Below are positions 10,541 through 21,815 of a stretch of DNA of 64,000 nucleotides, in pieces. The position numbers and the translations under genes are program-made. The notes under the pieces were generated by a model. That model was not told the DNA's origin and did no database searches. It saw only the letters and a list, made by a program, of their open reading frames with translations. Numbering within the stretch: the stretch's first letter is position 1; each line of letters opens with the position of its first letter. The DNA is from Oidiodendron maius Zn (taxonomy: Eukaryota; Ascomycota; Leotiomycetes; Myxotrichaceae), in the NCBI GenBank assembly GCA_000827325.1, contig KN832885.1, forward strand, positions 248,001 through 312,000, read 5' to 3'.

Positions 10541-10743
10541 GCTGTGCTCAGTTGCAAAGAGTGCTCACCAGAGTATGCTAAGTCGTTTGCCACAAAAGCT
10601 CTTCAGTCTCAGCCTTGCGCCTTGTGGAGCGGGGGGGCGGTGACTAGATTAGGTGTCGCGATTTATTTTCTGCCACAAAAAGGCTCCATTCTAAAATCGC
10701 AACGACGAAATTCCTCAAGCACCAACAACCCCCGACCCTCACG
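10541..10743. promoter_or_regulatory. Short divergent promoter, PAC3-like / ECM16
   Basis: 203 bp separate the two start codons, so the promoters must overlap. This allows co-regulation of a proteasome-assembly candidate and a ribosome-biogenesis helicase, but I see no defined factor site beyond a G-run around 10630. Confidence 0.5.
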
Positions 10744-13700
10744 ATGCGGAAGTTTGTCCCTAGACAGCGAAAACACAAAGTCCTCGCCAGATTGAAAGAC
10801 AAATTGCCAGAGCCCAATGTCGACTCAAATGCAGCAGAAATTCTCCCAGTCGCCAAGAGCGAACTCGAAGAGAAGAAGCAGCGGATGAAGGAAGAATTGC
10901 GAAGGAAAGGGACAAAAATTAGTGGGAAGAAAGCGAAACGCTTAGAGAAATATATCGACAATAAACTGAAAAAGGACGAGAATAGGGAGCTGCTTGGGAA
11001 AGTTGCGAAGTCTACAACAGACACCAGCCTGTTCCAGAGTAGTAAGAAGCTTGGGCAGGGCCATGAAACGAAGAGGGAAAGACTTGGAAGGGCCCTAAGA
11101 GATCACAAAGCTGGGATCGATATTGATGGAGACAATGAAGAGCTCTTGTTTGAGAAACGTACATTGAGGGGGAATGAAGACTTGACTAACGATGTGGACG
11201 AAGAGGATCTCGAAGGTCGGGGATATTTTGAGCAAATTGCTCTGCCTACGGATAGAGCTTCACTACCTCCAACTACAACCGGAACAGGTCTGAAGAGACC
11301 GCTTGAAGTGGACGAGGAAGGAAAACCACTATTAAAAAAGAGGAAACACAGAGGCGGAATCAAGTCGAAACTCAACACGAAGCCCGAAGAGCCAGAGGAA
11401 GAAGAAGAGCCGGGATGGGAAGGATTCGATTCTAATTCAGAAGTGGAAGTAGATGCTGATGGCAATATCGAGGAGTCAGAACAAGAACATGATGTGTTAG
11501 AAGACTCTGAAGAGGACCATGAAGAAGACGACTCGGCTGGATCGGATGGCGAAACTGAGAGCAAGGACGGCGATGATTCATCTTCCAATAGTGAAGAGGA
11601 TATCGTTGATAGTGGGGATACGAAAGAGCGATCGTCGGCTTTCAAGGCATGGGCGAACCAACAAGTAAATGAGGCTCTTGGCTACAAGCCCACCTCTAAT
11701 ACACCTCATGCGACGGAGACGCCTAAAGTGTCTGGGTTTAAACCCAGAGAAATGGAACAGGATCCTCTGCCCTTAGAGTTACAACCCACGGGAAATATTA
11801 CTAGAAAGGCCTTCAGTATTGCCGTGGAGAGGTCTGACGAGATTCAAAATATCCGTCTGAAATTGCCTGTAGTATCAGACGAACAAAAGATTATGGAGGC
11901 GGTGCACAATAATAACATTGTGGTATTAAAGGGCGAAACAGGATCTGGAAAAACCACTCAGGTCCCCCAATTCTTGTTTGAATCTGGCTACGGCTCTCCT
12001 GATTCACCTACACCAGGCATGATTGGTGTAACTCAGCCCCGGCGAGTCGCAGCTGTCAGTATGGCGAAACGTGTTGGAGACGAGCTAGGTAACCATGGGA
12101 AGAAAGTTTCATATCAAATACGTTTTGAAGGTAATGTCGGACCAGAGACGGCAATCAAGTTTATGACAGATGGCGTGCTCCTGCGAGAGGTCGCAGAGGA
12201 TATCGCACTGCACAAGTACTCTGCCATTATAATAGACGAGGCCCATGAGAGAAGCGTCAATACAGATATCCTCATTGGAATGCTGAGTCGAGTTGTCAAA
12301 CTGAGAGAAGAATTGTCGCTAGAAGATGCTTCTATTAAGCCTCTGAAACTCATAATTATGTCGGCCACGCTGGACTTAGCAGATTTCAGAGAAAACAAGG
12401 CCTTATTCTCGATCCCTCCACCTCTACTTCAATCCGAAGGAAGGCAACATAAAGTCATAACTCATTTTGCGCGAAAGACTTATCATGATTATGTGGATGA
12501 AGCGTTCCGCAAAGTTAGCAGGGGACATCGAAAGTTGCCACCCGGAGGTTTTCTTGTGTTCCTGACTGGACAAAATGAAATCAATCATCTCAGCAAGCGA
12601 CTAAAGGAGGTGTTTCACAGTGGCCATAGCTCGTCGGGCCCCAAGGTCCGAATATCGGGGAAAGATGCTCCTATGGAGGCCGAAGATATTGACTTTGGAG
12701 ATACAATTGATGATAATTATGATTATGACGATGACGACGAACTCGATATCCATATTAACGATGACGATGAATTTAAAATGGATGGCGAGGAAGAAAATAG
12801 TGGTCCGTCAAAGATCCATGTTCTGCCACTTTATTCACTCTTGCCCACCAGAGAGCAGCTTCGAGTGTTCGAACGCCCTCCCGATGGCTCTCGCCTCATT
12901 GTTCTAGCTACCAATGTTGCGGAGACTAGTCTTACGATCCCGGGAATTCGTTATGTTTTTGATTCGGGAAGGTCGAAAGAACGTAAATACGATCAAACAA
13001 CGGGTGTTCAGAGCTTTGAGGTTGGATGGATTAGCAAAGCTAGCGCAAGACAGCGTGCTGGCCGTGCTGGTCGAACAGGAGAGGGTCACTGCTATTGCCT
13101 CTATTCATCTGCGGTATACGAACGAGATTTTGCGGAGCATGCAAAACCGGAGATCCTACGGATGCCAATCGAAGGAGTGGTATTGCAGTTGAAGGCCATG
13201 AATCTTCAGCACGTGAAAAATTTCCCTTTTCCAACGTCGCCAGATCGACATGGTCTAGAGCTCTCAGAGAAGCTCTTGACATATCTGGCCGCCATCTCAC
13301 CAACTGGACAGATTACGCCTGTTGGCTCAACTATGTCCATATTCCCACTGTCTCCACGGTATGCAAGGATCTTACTAGTTGGCCATTTGCATGACTGCCT
13401 ACCATATACTGTTGCATTAGTAGCAGGTCTCTCAGCTGCAGATGTATTCATTCCTGAGAACCAAGTAATCCCTGCAACCATCCCGAAAGAAGAAGACGAT
13501 TTTGCAACGAATGCTGATCGAATCGAGGACGAAGCACGAAACAATCTAAGGCGCAAGTTTAACAAGGTCCAAAAAGACTTCTGTTTTCTAGATGATAAGT
13601 CTGATGCTATAAAATTACTTCAAGTTGTTGGAGAATTTGCTCATGATCCGACTGAAGAATGGTGTCAGTTGCATTTTGTGCGTTTCAAAGTTCTCAAAGA

Positions 13701-14346
13701 AATCCTACAATTACGAAAGCAAATTACAGATCTCCTTCGAACCAACATTACTGCGTTTGCTGGCCTGAAATTCCAAGAGAAGCTGGACGCGCCCTCCCCC
13801 AAACAAGTTAAAGCACTCAAACAAATGGTAGCCGCAGGTTTCATCGACCATATTGCAATTCGAGCAGATTTGTCGCCAAACCCACCAGAGTTACGACGGA
13901 AACCTACTCGTGCAATTGATGTGCCCTATCTCACTCTCTTTCCATCCCAAATCCAACACGACGAGGAGGGCAAGGCTGTCTATATTCACCCCTCCTCTCC
14001 CCTCGCACATATTAGCCCTCAGGAATGCCCAGAATATATCGTCTACTCCTACCTACAGCGGGCCGCTCCAAGAATAGGTGCAGAAAAACTCCCGAAGACA
14101 AGAATGCATGCTTTGACAGACATTACAGGCGGGCAACTTGCTTCGCTCACAAAGGGAACGTCTCTCATCGATTATGGAAAGCCAATTAAATCTGTGATGC
14201 CGAAGTCTAAGAGTGAAGCGGATGCTGATACCAGAGAATGTTGGGTGGTCCCATATTTGAAACCTGAACGTGGTATAGGATGGCCACTTCCGGCAAGGAA
14301 AGTTACTCAGAAGAAGATTCCCGGCAGAGGTTGGGTAGTCGAATGA
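10744..14346 (+). CDS. ECM16: DEAH-box RNA helicase Ecm16/Dhr1 (DHX37), 18S rRNA maturation
   Basis: Nucleolar helicase that displaces U3 snoRNA from pre-18S rRNA. 1200 residues, no intron. The N-terminus is basic (MRKFVPRQRKHK), followed by Lys-rich and strongly acidic disordered regions. The helicase core shows motif I GETGSGKT (from about 397), motif Ia TQPRRVAA, DEAH (498-501), SATL (from about 540), TNVAETSLTIPG and motif VI QRAGRAGR (from about 770). As in DHX37 orthologues, an acidic insertion (DDNYDYDDDDELD) sits between the two RecA lobes. HA2/OB-type C-terminal domains follow. Yeast Dhr1 is 1267 aa, so the length fits. Confidence 0.95.
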   Translation: MRKFVPRQRKHKVLARLKDKLPEPNVDSNAAEILPVAKSELEEKKQRMKEELRRKGTKISGKKAKRLEKYIDNKLKKDENRELLGKVAKSTTDTSLFQSSKKLGQGHETKRERLGRALRDHKAGIDIDGDNEELLFEKRTLRGNEDLTNDVDEEDLEGRGYFEQIALPTDRASLPPTTTGTGLKRPLEVDEEGKPLLKKRKHRGGIKSKLNTKPEEPEEEEEPGWEGFDSNSEVEVDADGNIEESEQEHDVLEDSEEDHEEDDSAGSDGETESKDGDDSSSNSEEDIVDSGDTKERSSAFKAWANQQVNEALGYKPTSNTPHATETPKVSGFKPREMEQDPLPLELQPTGNITRKAFSIAVERSDEIQNIRLKLPVVSDEQKIMEAVHNNNIVVLKGETGSGKTTQVPQFLFESGYGSPDSPTPGMIGVTQPRRVAAVSMAKRVGDELGNHGKKVSYQIRFEGNVGPETAIKFMTDGVLLREVAEDIALHKYSAIIIDEAHERSVNTDILIGMLSRVVKLREELSLEDASIKPLKLIIMSATLDLADFRENKALFSIPPPLLQSEGRQHKVITHFARKTYHDYVDEAFRKVSRGHRKLPPGGFLVFLTGQNEINHLSKRLKEVFHSGHSSSGPKVRISGKDAPMEAEDIDFGDTIDDNYDYDDDDELDIHINDDDEFKMDGEEENSGPSKIHVLPLYSLLPTREQLRVFERPPDGSRLIVLATNVAETSLTIPGIRYVFDSGRSKERKYDQTTGVQSFEVGWISKASARQRAGRAGRTGEGHCYCLYSSAVYERDFAEHAKPEILRMPIEGVVLQLKAMNLQHVKNFPFPTSPDRHGLELSEKLLTYLAAISPTGQITPVGSTMSIFPLSPRYARILLVGHLHDCLPYTVALVAGLSAADVFIPENQVIPATIPKEEDDFATNADRIEDEARNNLRRKFNKVQKDFCFLDDKSDAIKLLQVVGEFAHDPTEEWCQLHFVRFKVLKEILQLRKQITDLLRTNITAFAGLKFQEKLDAPSPKQVKALKQMVAAGFIDHIAIRADLSPNPPELRRKPTRAIDVPYLTLFPSQIQHDEEGKAVYIHPSSPLAHISPQECPEYIVYSYLQRAAPRIGAEKLPKTRMHALTDITGGQLASLTKGTSLIDYGKPIKSVMPKSKSEADADTRECWVVPYLKPERGIGWPLPARKVTQKKIPGRGWVVE

Positions 14347-14750
14347 TGCACAGAATAAAATATAAACCGAGAGTTATAACCTCTTTACAGCCGTGAAAAT
14401 CGTGTATATATTGCATTCCTATGTGATTTCTAGTACCTGGCTCTCTACGTGTTGCACTTCTGAGGGTCACTTATGGGAGTAGAGGATTGAAAATGACACC
14501 AACCTCTTTTACAATCCCTTGCCAAACTGGTTTCCCTACATATGCCTATTTCAAGTGAGCCGACAATCGGATTCTAATAATTGGCAATATAAGCGAAAGC
14601 TATCGACGCTTTGCATCGCCAAGAAAGTCGAGTCCAACCTCCCGCCATCTAGAGGCTGTGTTTAGGGACGGTTTTTACTCTACTCACTAGGCTGGATTAT
14701 GAAACCATATAATCTTGTGACCTACAAGATCTTAGTATCTGTGCGCAATC
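14347..14750. other. Intergenic, nothing recognised
   Basis: 404 bp between the ECM16 stop and the pseudogene start. No coding potential or repeat noted. Confidence 0.5.
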
Positions 14751-17541
14751 ATGCATCTATTAAAACTGGACAGCTATGGCGAATTTAACCTCACTAATGA
14801 TCTAATCGACGAAGTTCCTCCCTACGCAATACTTTCGCATACATGGGGAGCGGATACCGAACGAGGTTTCCTTGAGAGACCTAGTAGATGGTCACGGCCA
14901 GAGCAAGGCTGGCTATAACAAGGTTCGATTCTGTGGCTAACAGGCTAAACACGATAGGATACAGTACTTCTGGGTAGACACATGCTGCATCGATAGATCA
15001 AACAACACCGAGCTCTCGGAGGCGATTAACTCTATGTTTCGGTGGTACCGTGAAGCGGCTAAATGCTATGTTTACTTATTAGATGTTTCGATACCTACTT
15101 CTAATGAAAATTATCAACCCTCTGGCTTCACATGGGAATTAGCATTTCGCAAGAGCAGATGGTTTACTCGAGGCTGGATACTTCAAGAGCTTATTGCTCC
15201 AGTGCCAGTTGAGTTCTTCTCCAGAGATGGCTGACGAATAGGGAATAAGTTATCACTCGCCCAACAAGTTCACGAGAAAACAGGAATTCCCATATATGTC
15301 CTTCAAGGAAGCCCTCTATCTCACTTCTCTGTTTCTACGCGCATTTCATGGGCTGAAAATCGAGAGACCAAGCGCAAAGAAGACAAAGCATATTCTCTTA
15401 TGGGTCTTTTCGACATTCACATGCCGCTTATCTATGGCGAAGGGAGAGAGAACGCATTTATACGACTCCGGATGAGATTGATAAGCATTCAAGGAGTAAA
15501 ACTACGAGTTCTATAAGCATCGATCATTTGTACAAGCGAGGTAAATGTTGCTGCTACTGTTTTGAACATCCCCTAAGTGAGTAGCAGAACAGTCAAGGAT
15601 ATGCCTTGCGTCTCTCTCCCCAACCGACCAAGAGGGTCTCCGAAGGAGGGCGATGGCGCGGTATCAATCAACAGGTCAATGGTTTCTCAGCGAATCCCGA
15701 TTTCAAGAATGGATTGTGGAGTATAGTTCGGACCTGCTCTATATTACAGCAAGCTCTGGCTGTGGCGAAACGACGATTACGGCTCATGTCATCAACTATC
15801 TCCATCGAAACCACAGCATTTAAGTGCCTCAAGGCCATGATCCAGGGGGACAGAGAGTTGAAAACCACTTACTATTATATTTCTTCTTCCAGAAAGTCAA
15901 TATCGATGATGATGAAGGAACTGCAACGACTACATTACGGACTATTATCAGTCAATTAGTCCATCAGATGCCAGATCTTTATCAGCTGCTTCAGCGACAG
16001 TATGATATTCTTGCCCTCAAAGGGCGTGCATCATGGTCCTGGGAGCCACTTTTGTCTGTCTTCCTAGCCATGATCCAACAGATCCGAGATCGCACACTTT
16101 CAATGAATACATTGTGTTGGATGGACTGGACGAGTACTCGAGCGACTCTCGCAGAAGACTTTTAGAGTGTATAGATTCTGTCATTGAAGGTCAAAGAGTC
16201 TCTACTTTGAGTCGGCCAGGATCAATATTGAAAGTCTTCATTACTAGTCGACCAGATGAAGATGTCTTTTCCATCATCCCAAAATCGAAGCATTTTGAGA
16301 TCACAGACTCTCTCACGGCAGATGATATAGATGCATTGATTGTTGCTGGCGTAGAGCAGCTAGGAAACCGCAGGCGCCTCGCTCCGGAAGTTCAATTTGC
16401 TATCAAGGACTTTCTCCATACCAACGCTAAGGGCATATTTCTCTGGGTAGTACATGTGCTTCAAGAACTAGATCGCACAGACGATTTGATTGCAGCGCGC
16501 CCTAGAAAAGTACCTCTCACATTAGCTCTCGTTTACGAGGACATTATCGAGAATGTGTCAAAATTACGCCGCGATGACATGTGGCACGTTCTGCGATGCA
16601 TGCTCATCAGCTTCCGTGCAATGAGTCTCATTGAGCTTAAAACTGCTTTGTGCGTTGAGTTAGGCATCTCGGAATGGCACAATTTTACCGGAGATTTTAA
16701 ACAGCTCTGTGGTTCACTGATCACAATCGCGAATGAGCAAGTCAAGTTCGTGCATCAAAGTTCACAAGATTTTCTCGAAACCTATATGTTCCGCAGATCC
16801 ACAGAGCAGCTCCACGGAGGTCTATCGCAATTTAAGGAGACCCAGTTTCAAATTACAACGGTATGTCTACAGTATCTACTCCAAGACGGACTCCTAGTTG
16901 AAGTATACAACATAACTCCAAATTGATATTTGGAGTATCAAGATCTGATGCACCATATTCTAAAGAAATGGCCATTCTTGCGTTATGCTGCTGAATACTG
17001 GGCACTTCATCTCAGGTCCCTAGCCGAACCTAATCCGAAAATTGTCAGATTAACGCTCGAACTGCTCGATACCCAGAGAAATTGCGATACGTTGATGAGA
17101 ATTATATACTGCATTAATTACCGTGGAGCTCCTGCCGTACCGATACGGGGTACCCAGCTTCACATTGCAGCATGCTTCAATCTGCCTTGGTTCGTTGCAG
17201 AATATATTCACAGGCAGATTGGCATCGACGATATAGCAGATTGTGGAGACACCGCATTGATATGGGGATCAGAAGTGGGCTGTACAGAGAGTGTCAAGCT
17301 TCTTCTTCAAGCTGGTGTAGATCCTGACATTGTTGAATATGACGGTTGGTCTCCCCTTCATTGGGCCGCTACAAATGGACATGTCGAGATTTGTAGACTC
17401 CTGCTGGAACACAATGCATACATTAACGCTCTTGATGGTCATGGGGCAACCTCTCGTGACTGGGCTATTTCTAGAGGCCATGATATGGCTGCGGCTGAGA
17501 TTGAACGATTCAGAGCGAAGGATGAAAGATCAAAAGGCTAA
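14751..17541 (+). pseudogene. Degenerate HET-NACHT-ankyrin (NLR-like heterokaryon incompatibility) gene
   Basis: Remains of a fungal NLR-type receptor. Order: HET domain (14751 to about 15500; YAILSHTWGAD, then FWVDTCCID, GWILQELIAP, AYSLMGLFDIHMPLIYGEG), a probable intron near 15535-15598, a NACHT NTPase (from about 15600; P-loop SSGCGET, Walker B IVLDGLDE at about 16110-16135, VFITSRPDEDV), and at least two ankyrin-like repeats (about 17230-17520; GDTALIWGSEVG, GWSPLHWAATNGHVEICRLLLE). Lesions: +1 base at about 14862, TAA at 14938, TGA at 15232, about -1 near 15475, TAA at 15821, a shift near 16110 and TGA at 16924. The Walker A lysine is replaced by Glu (codon at 15767). Flanking frames still match family consensus, so decay is fairly recent. 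Confidence 0.85.
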
Positions 17542-17787
17542 GACGACGAAAGAGAATATTAGGATTTGCCAACAGCCTCACCACCCATCTCCAATCATCA
17601 ATGGCCGAATAACGGACGCTTGGTTATTGGCACCTGTTCACGCATGTAAAAGATCGCACATAAATCAGATCTTTTCATAATTAGTTCGGACTGATAGCTA
17701 CAGTTCAATAGCTCAGTATATTTTAAAGTAGCGTGTATGAGAGGGAAGCCAATTTTGCAGGCGACTAACACGCCTTACTTCCGGGCC

Positions 17788-19617
17788 CTATGCGTTGGGT
17801 CCAAATTCATCAACAACCCATTGGCAGAAAGTCTCCCAATCAGTGTTCCACTCTTGAATATGCTTCGCGCGAATTCCAGTTCCCGCTGCACCTTGTTCAA
17901 TGGTCTCATGCCAATCCTCTTCAGTCTGGTCCTCGAAGACTGACCACCGGACACTATTTTGTGCAAGCGATCCCTAAAATCATTCTGAGATAACATTCAT
18001 TAAATATATGGAATTTGAACACTTACCAGTCCTGCCAAGCCAAGATTCTCCCAGCCCTGAAGTGCTTGCCAGAAATCATGCGTTAACCCTGATGTCCCCT
18101 GACCCAAGAGTGCAGGATCATCATTGCTCAGTGCAGCTGTTACTCCTCTGGAGAGTAGAGCAGGTAGAGGATGCGACAGGATAGACGCAGTGTATCTCAA
18201 GACTTCGTTCGAGATAGGACAACTCTCAACAAGAATTTTCTTCTCTTTAACCATGTCAATTAATAGAGGATGTTTATATAGAGAAAAGGCATGTCCGATC
18301 CTTCTGGTGCCAAAGAGAATTGCATCGAAGAGGTTGCTATCGGTTTCATCGCCGTCACCGAGACATTCTCCGGCATGGAAGAAGAAGGGAATATCAACTC
18401 CTTCTCTCTTGCATTCTTCTTGAAAGAAGAGAATGTCGGGTGTAAGATCATGGAGGGTCCTGCCGAGATCTTCCGGTCCCACGAGGTCATAACCTTCGAG
18501 AAACTTTGGATACCGCTTCTTGGCTTGCACACACAGTTTCATATCTGCTCAAAGTTCATTAGCTCTGATAGATTCTGATCACCCTTCAATATTAACCGTA
18601 CCATCAATAAGCGTAGAAGATTCTTGACCTCTCATGGAAGTCCAAATAAATCTAGCGCCCCAGAAGCCTTTGCCGTCTTCACTAGCCATAAACTTCTCAA
18701 TCTCTTGATTCAAAACTTCACAGAGCTCCATAGCTCCTCGAGTGTAAGTCTCGGACCCTTCAGGTGTGAATGGAACAGAGAATAACGTTCTTCCTTCTAA
18801 CCACCTAACCCCGTCGTCTTTCAGGGTTCGGAGAAGCTTTTGCATAAATGCTCGAAGAATGGGCTCATAGTAAATAACTGGCCCCACGATAATAAACGCC
18901 ATTTGGAGTTTTCTCCACACATCATCAACACCAAGGTGGTGCTGGAGTGATTCCGTTTGGGTTATGGAGCAGCGGTTCTTTATCCACGCGATGAATCCGT
19001 CGCGTCCCCCATCTGGGAATGTGTCTGCAGCCAGCTTTATAGGCACCAGAGTTTTAGGTGGGTACTCGGGGGACCATATCGAAGGCACCTCATTTAATGT
19101 GGTACCTGAATATCGAAAGGTAATGAGGCTTGTGTCACGAGCCTTTTCGGTGGATAAGGGAACCGGTGCAGACATCTGCATACCAGGAGTTGCAAGGGCC
19201 TCATTGAAAACCCAGTCCAGCTCCACTGTTGCCCCAAGATGGGCATGAAGCAATGCTCCCTTGGGCATCTTTCGAACAATTTGCCATAGCTTTGTAGATT
19301 CCATGTGCTCTTTGGCGACATTGAACATCATTCCGGGGAACAACTCGTTCTGGTCGAGTTCTGGGTTCCCCTCGGTCTTCCAGATGGTTCGCTTCTCTTC
19401 ATTACGGATAGAAGCAACAATGGAGCACGCCTGCTTGGCCACTGGAGAGAGAGATTGGCGGAATGCATAGTCTATTTCACATTACTATTATATGAGTTGC
19501 CAGTGGGGAGATAATCTGACCGCTGCGTTGCTGCTTCTCCCGAGCGATGAGAGCTTCACGAGCCTTGAAAAACTCCTCAGCCGATTGGCGGGACGGGATA
19601 GTATTAGGGGCCTCCAT
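17788..19617 (-). CDS. ADA2/ADGF-type adenosine deaminase
   Basis: Zinc-dependent deaminase of the adenyl-deaminase (CECR1/ADGF) branch, converting adenosine to inosine. Exons: 19617-19521, 19471-18602, 18544-18027, 17973-17788, giving 556 residues. The start MEAPNTIPSRQSAEEF follows the ADGF N-terminal pattern, and the joined exon reads YAFRQSLSPVAKQ. Metal and catalytic motifs are HAHLGA (H108, H110), GYDLVGPED, FFFHAGE, RIGHA, ESCPISNEVL and SNDDPALLG. The third intron must end at TTTTAG to give LGSLAQNSVRWSVFEDQTEEDW; the nearer CAG acceptor gives an unrelated reading. Animal ADA2 is secreted, but there is no signal peptide here, so this copy is probably intracellular. Upstream on the same strand is the Atg22-like gene. 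Confidence 0.9.
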
Positions 19618-19874
19618 TTTTAAAGGGTATATTTTGAATTTCCACGCTCACTTTAACTCATATAAATCAGATAGCAAGATTCCACCGCTTATCCCATGAG
19701 TCAGACGGCGAGTTTGCTAGCTGTTTCCTCGTCGGGTACGCTGGCCAATCACGTGATTATTTGCCCCCTATGTTGTATGAAAGATTTGGAAGGATATATT
19801 TTATGGAATGAAGCTACATGAAAGTTAAAGATATATTGGCAGATTCTGACTCAAATATTTCAGGCACGGTATCT

Positions 19875-21815
19875 CTAATCGTAGTGATCCTTCGACGTCC
19901 CCGTCGTGCCCTTCACATCATCGGCGCCTAGTTCGCCCGTCGCAACTCCGTCAACAACCTGATCAGTAGTTAACCCAGCCTCTTTCGCAACTCTAATTAG
20001 CTTCCTCTCTTCTACATATTTTCTGCAGTTCTCCCGGCCTTTCTCAACATCTACGAACCAAATCACAATACTGGCCGCGCTGCAAATCGCGAAGAGGAAT
20101 GGGAATCCTAGCCAGTTGTTATTTGTCGCGTTAATGATTGCCTGGACAACGTTTGGACCAATAATGCTTGACTATATCATTGTAAGCAAGCTACATGAAT
20201 ATTATGAATGGGATGGCAACTTACAGCGCGATTTGTGATTCCAAAGAGACCGAAAAACATATTCTCATATCCTCTAGGGGTAACCTCAGACATCATGGTC
20301 TGAGCATATGCATAATATGGAGCCTGAAACAAGCCAAAGAGGATATTATAAATCCAAAAATCTCTAACGTGATGGTATCCTACGCGGTCGGTCCACAAAC
20401 CCAGCATGCCATAGAATGGGATGAAAACACTGAATGCGTTTGTCACTATAAACATATACTTCGTCTTGATGCCAAAGTATTTCTGGAAGTACCAGAAACC
20501 GAAGGTTGAAAATGTTGATGTCGCAGCTTGAGCGAGGCCGAGATAAGTAATTTCGAGGAACGAGAAAGATACAACATTGTTCTGAATAATAGAGATGAGA
20601 GTTCCAGTAGTGTTCAGTCCATCTGCGAGAAGGAAGAATGCGACCAGATAGATGAATGTCTGAGGAAGATGGCGGATTTCGCGCAGAGCCAAGCCAACTT
20701 GCTTCCAGCCAATAGTAGCATAATTGCTACCCTTGGGCATCTTGGGTCCTGGGCGGGGCTGCTGGTAGATAAACCACCAGATTCCAAGGACGACCCAGTC
20801 TACATGTGTTAGCTTCAAATCTTGGTTCAGTGATTAACGACACTTACAGCTGTTGGTTAGGCACAGCGCAAGATTGTTTGCGAACGGATGTCCCTGGAGT
20901 GGCAAAAGGACTGAGAGATTAATAACGAGAGTGAGCAGGTATCCAATGTTAGAATGCGCGGTGGAGATATTGCTGATATGGTTTCGTTCCATACTCTCGA
21001 TTCTATCATATTCCGCTTGATCAATCTTTCCTTCTTTCAGGTCTTCCTCTCGTGCCTTCCTCACGTCAGGCATATATCGAGCCAATCGGGGGAATATCGC
21101 GGCATAAAAGACCAAAGTTGCCCCCTGCTATGTGTGAGATGATTCCATGCTCCAAGAATTAATGTGGAAAGCTCACATATGCGATATACGCTATGATGTA
21201 CAACACCATGGCAGCTGGCCACTGGCTCGGGTTGCGAATTGCCATCATGCCATATTGGAAGATCCAGCAGATAACCGTGAGAACGAGCAGCAACCAGCGG
21301 CCAAAGCTTCCATAGTCTGCCGCCGAGCCAAGAGCTACGAACATGACAGTCATGACAGCGAAACAGACTCCATTGGCAATAAGCACGACACTAGCAACGG
21401 ATCTCGTCCCATTTCCCCACGCAACTACACAACCTGCATCACCACAGTTTCCTGGTTGGCTAGGGGTTATCGCTGGATCCCATCCTGCTGCTGTCAATGC
21501 TGACTGGAAGAGGGCCTGAGAGTATGATCCAGGCCCAACACCATTGTCACCCTAAAGCGATTGCGGTCAGATAGATTCCGGTTCATTAGCTCAGACTCTT
21601 TCACTCACATTATAGTATAGGTAGTACGACCACAGCTCCTTCCTCGACGTGGTGGGCTGTTCGTATGCATCCTCATCTGCTCCAAACAATTGTTCATACT
21701 TCTCCAGGTTCTCTTTAATTTGCTTCGACTTCGTTGCCTCAACAGCAATGGCGTCAATCACTACGCCTTTGCTGATGGTGTCGTCCTGGCTACTTGTACG
21801 CTTTGTGTCCTCCAT
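19875..21815 (-). CDS. Atg22-like MFS transporter (vacuolar amino-acid efflux family)
   Basis: Polytopic membrane protein of the Atg22 family; in yeast Atg22 exports amino acids from the vacuole after autophagy. Exons: 21815-21609, 21551-21177, 21124-20848, 20799-20225, 20171-19875, giving 576 residues. A cytosolic N-terminus of about 70 residues precedes ELWSYYLYYNGDNGVGPGSY, the Atg22 signature. Numerous hydrophobic segments follow, with a luminal loop rich in Cys/Gly (GNCGDAGCVVAWGNGT) and a long charged central loop (KAREEDLKEGKIDQAEYDRI). The second half contains APYYAYAQTMMSEVTPRGYE and FFGLFGITNRA. Many fungi carry several Atg22-like paralogues, so an autophagy role is only inferred. 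Confidence 0.88.

Noticed and set aside
11103-11645. 180-codon Ser-rich frame antisense to ECM16
   Set aside because: It mirrors the acidic Glu/Asp codons of the helicase N-terminus on the other strand and has no domain.
17775-17996. Open minus-strand frame after the deaminase, as its C-terminus
   Set aside because: Its peptide has no family resemblance; the frame reached from the acceptor at 17974 reads RWSVFEDQTEEDW, as expected.
18545-18587. GTGATC as the donor of the second deaminase intron
   Set aside because: It leaves the frame out of phase with MKLCVQ; GTACGG at 18601 closes the phase and gives LIDDMKLC as in the family.
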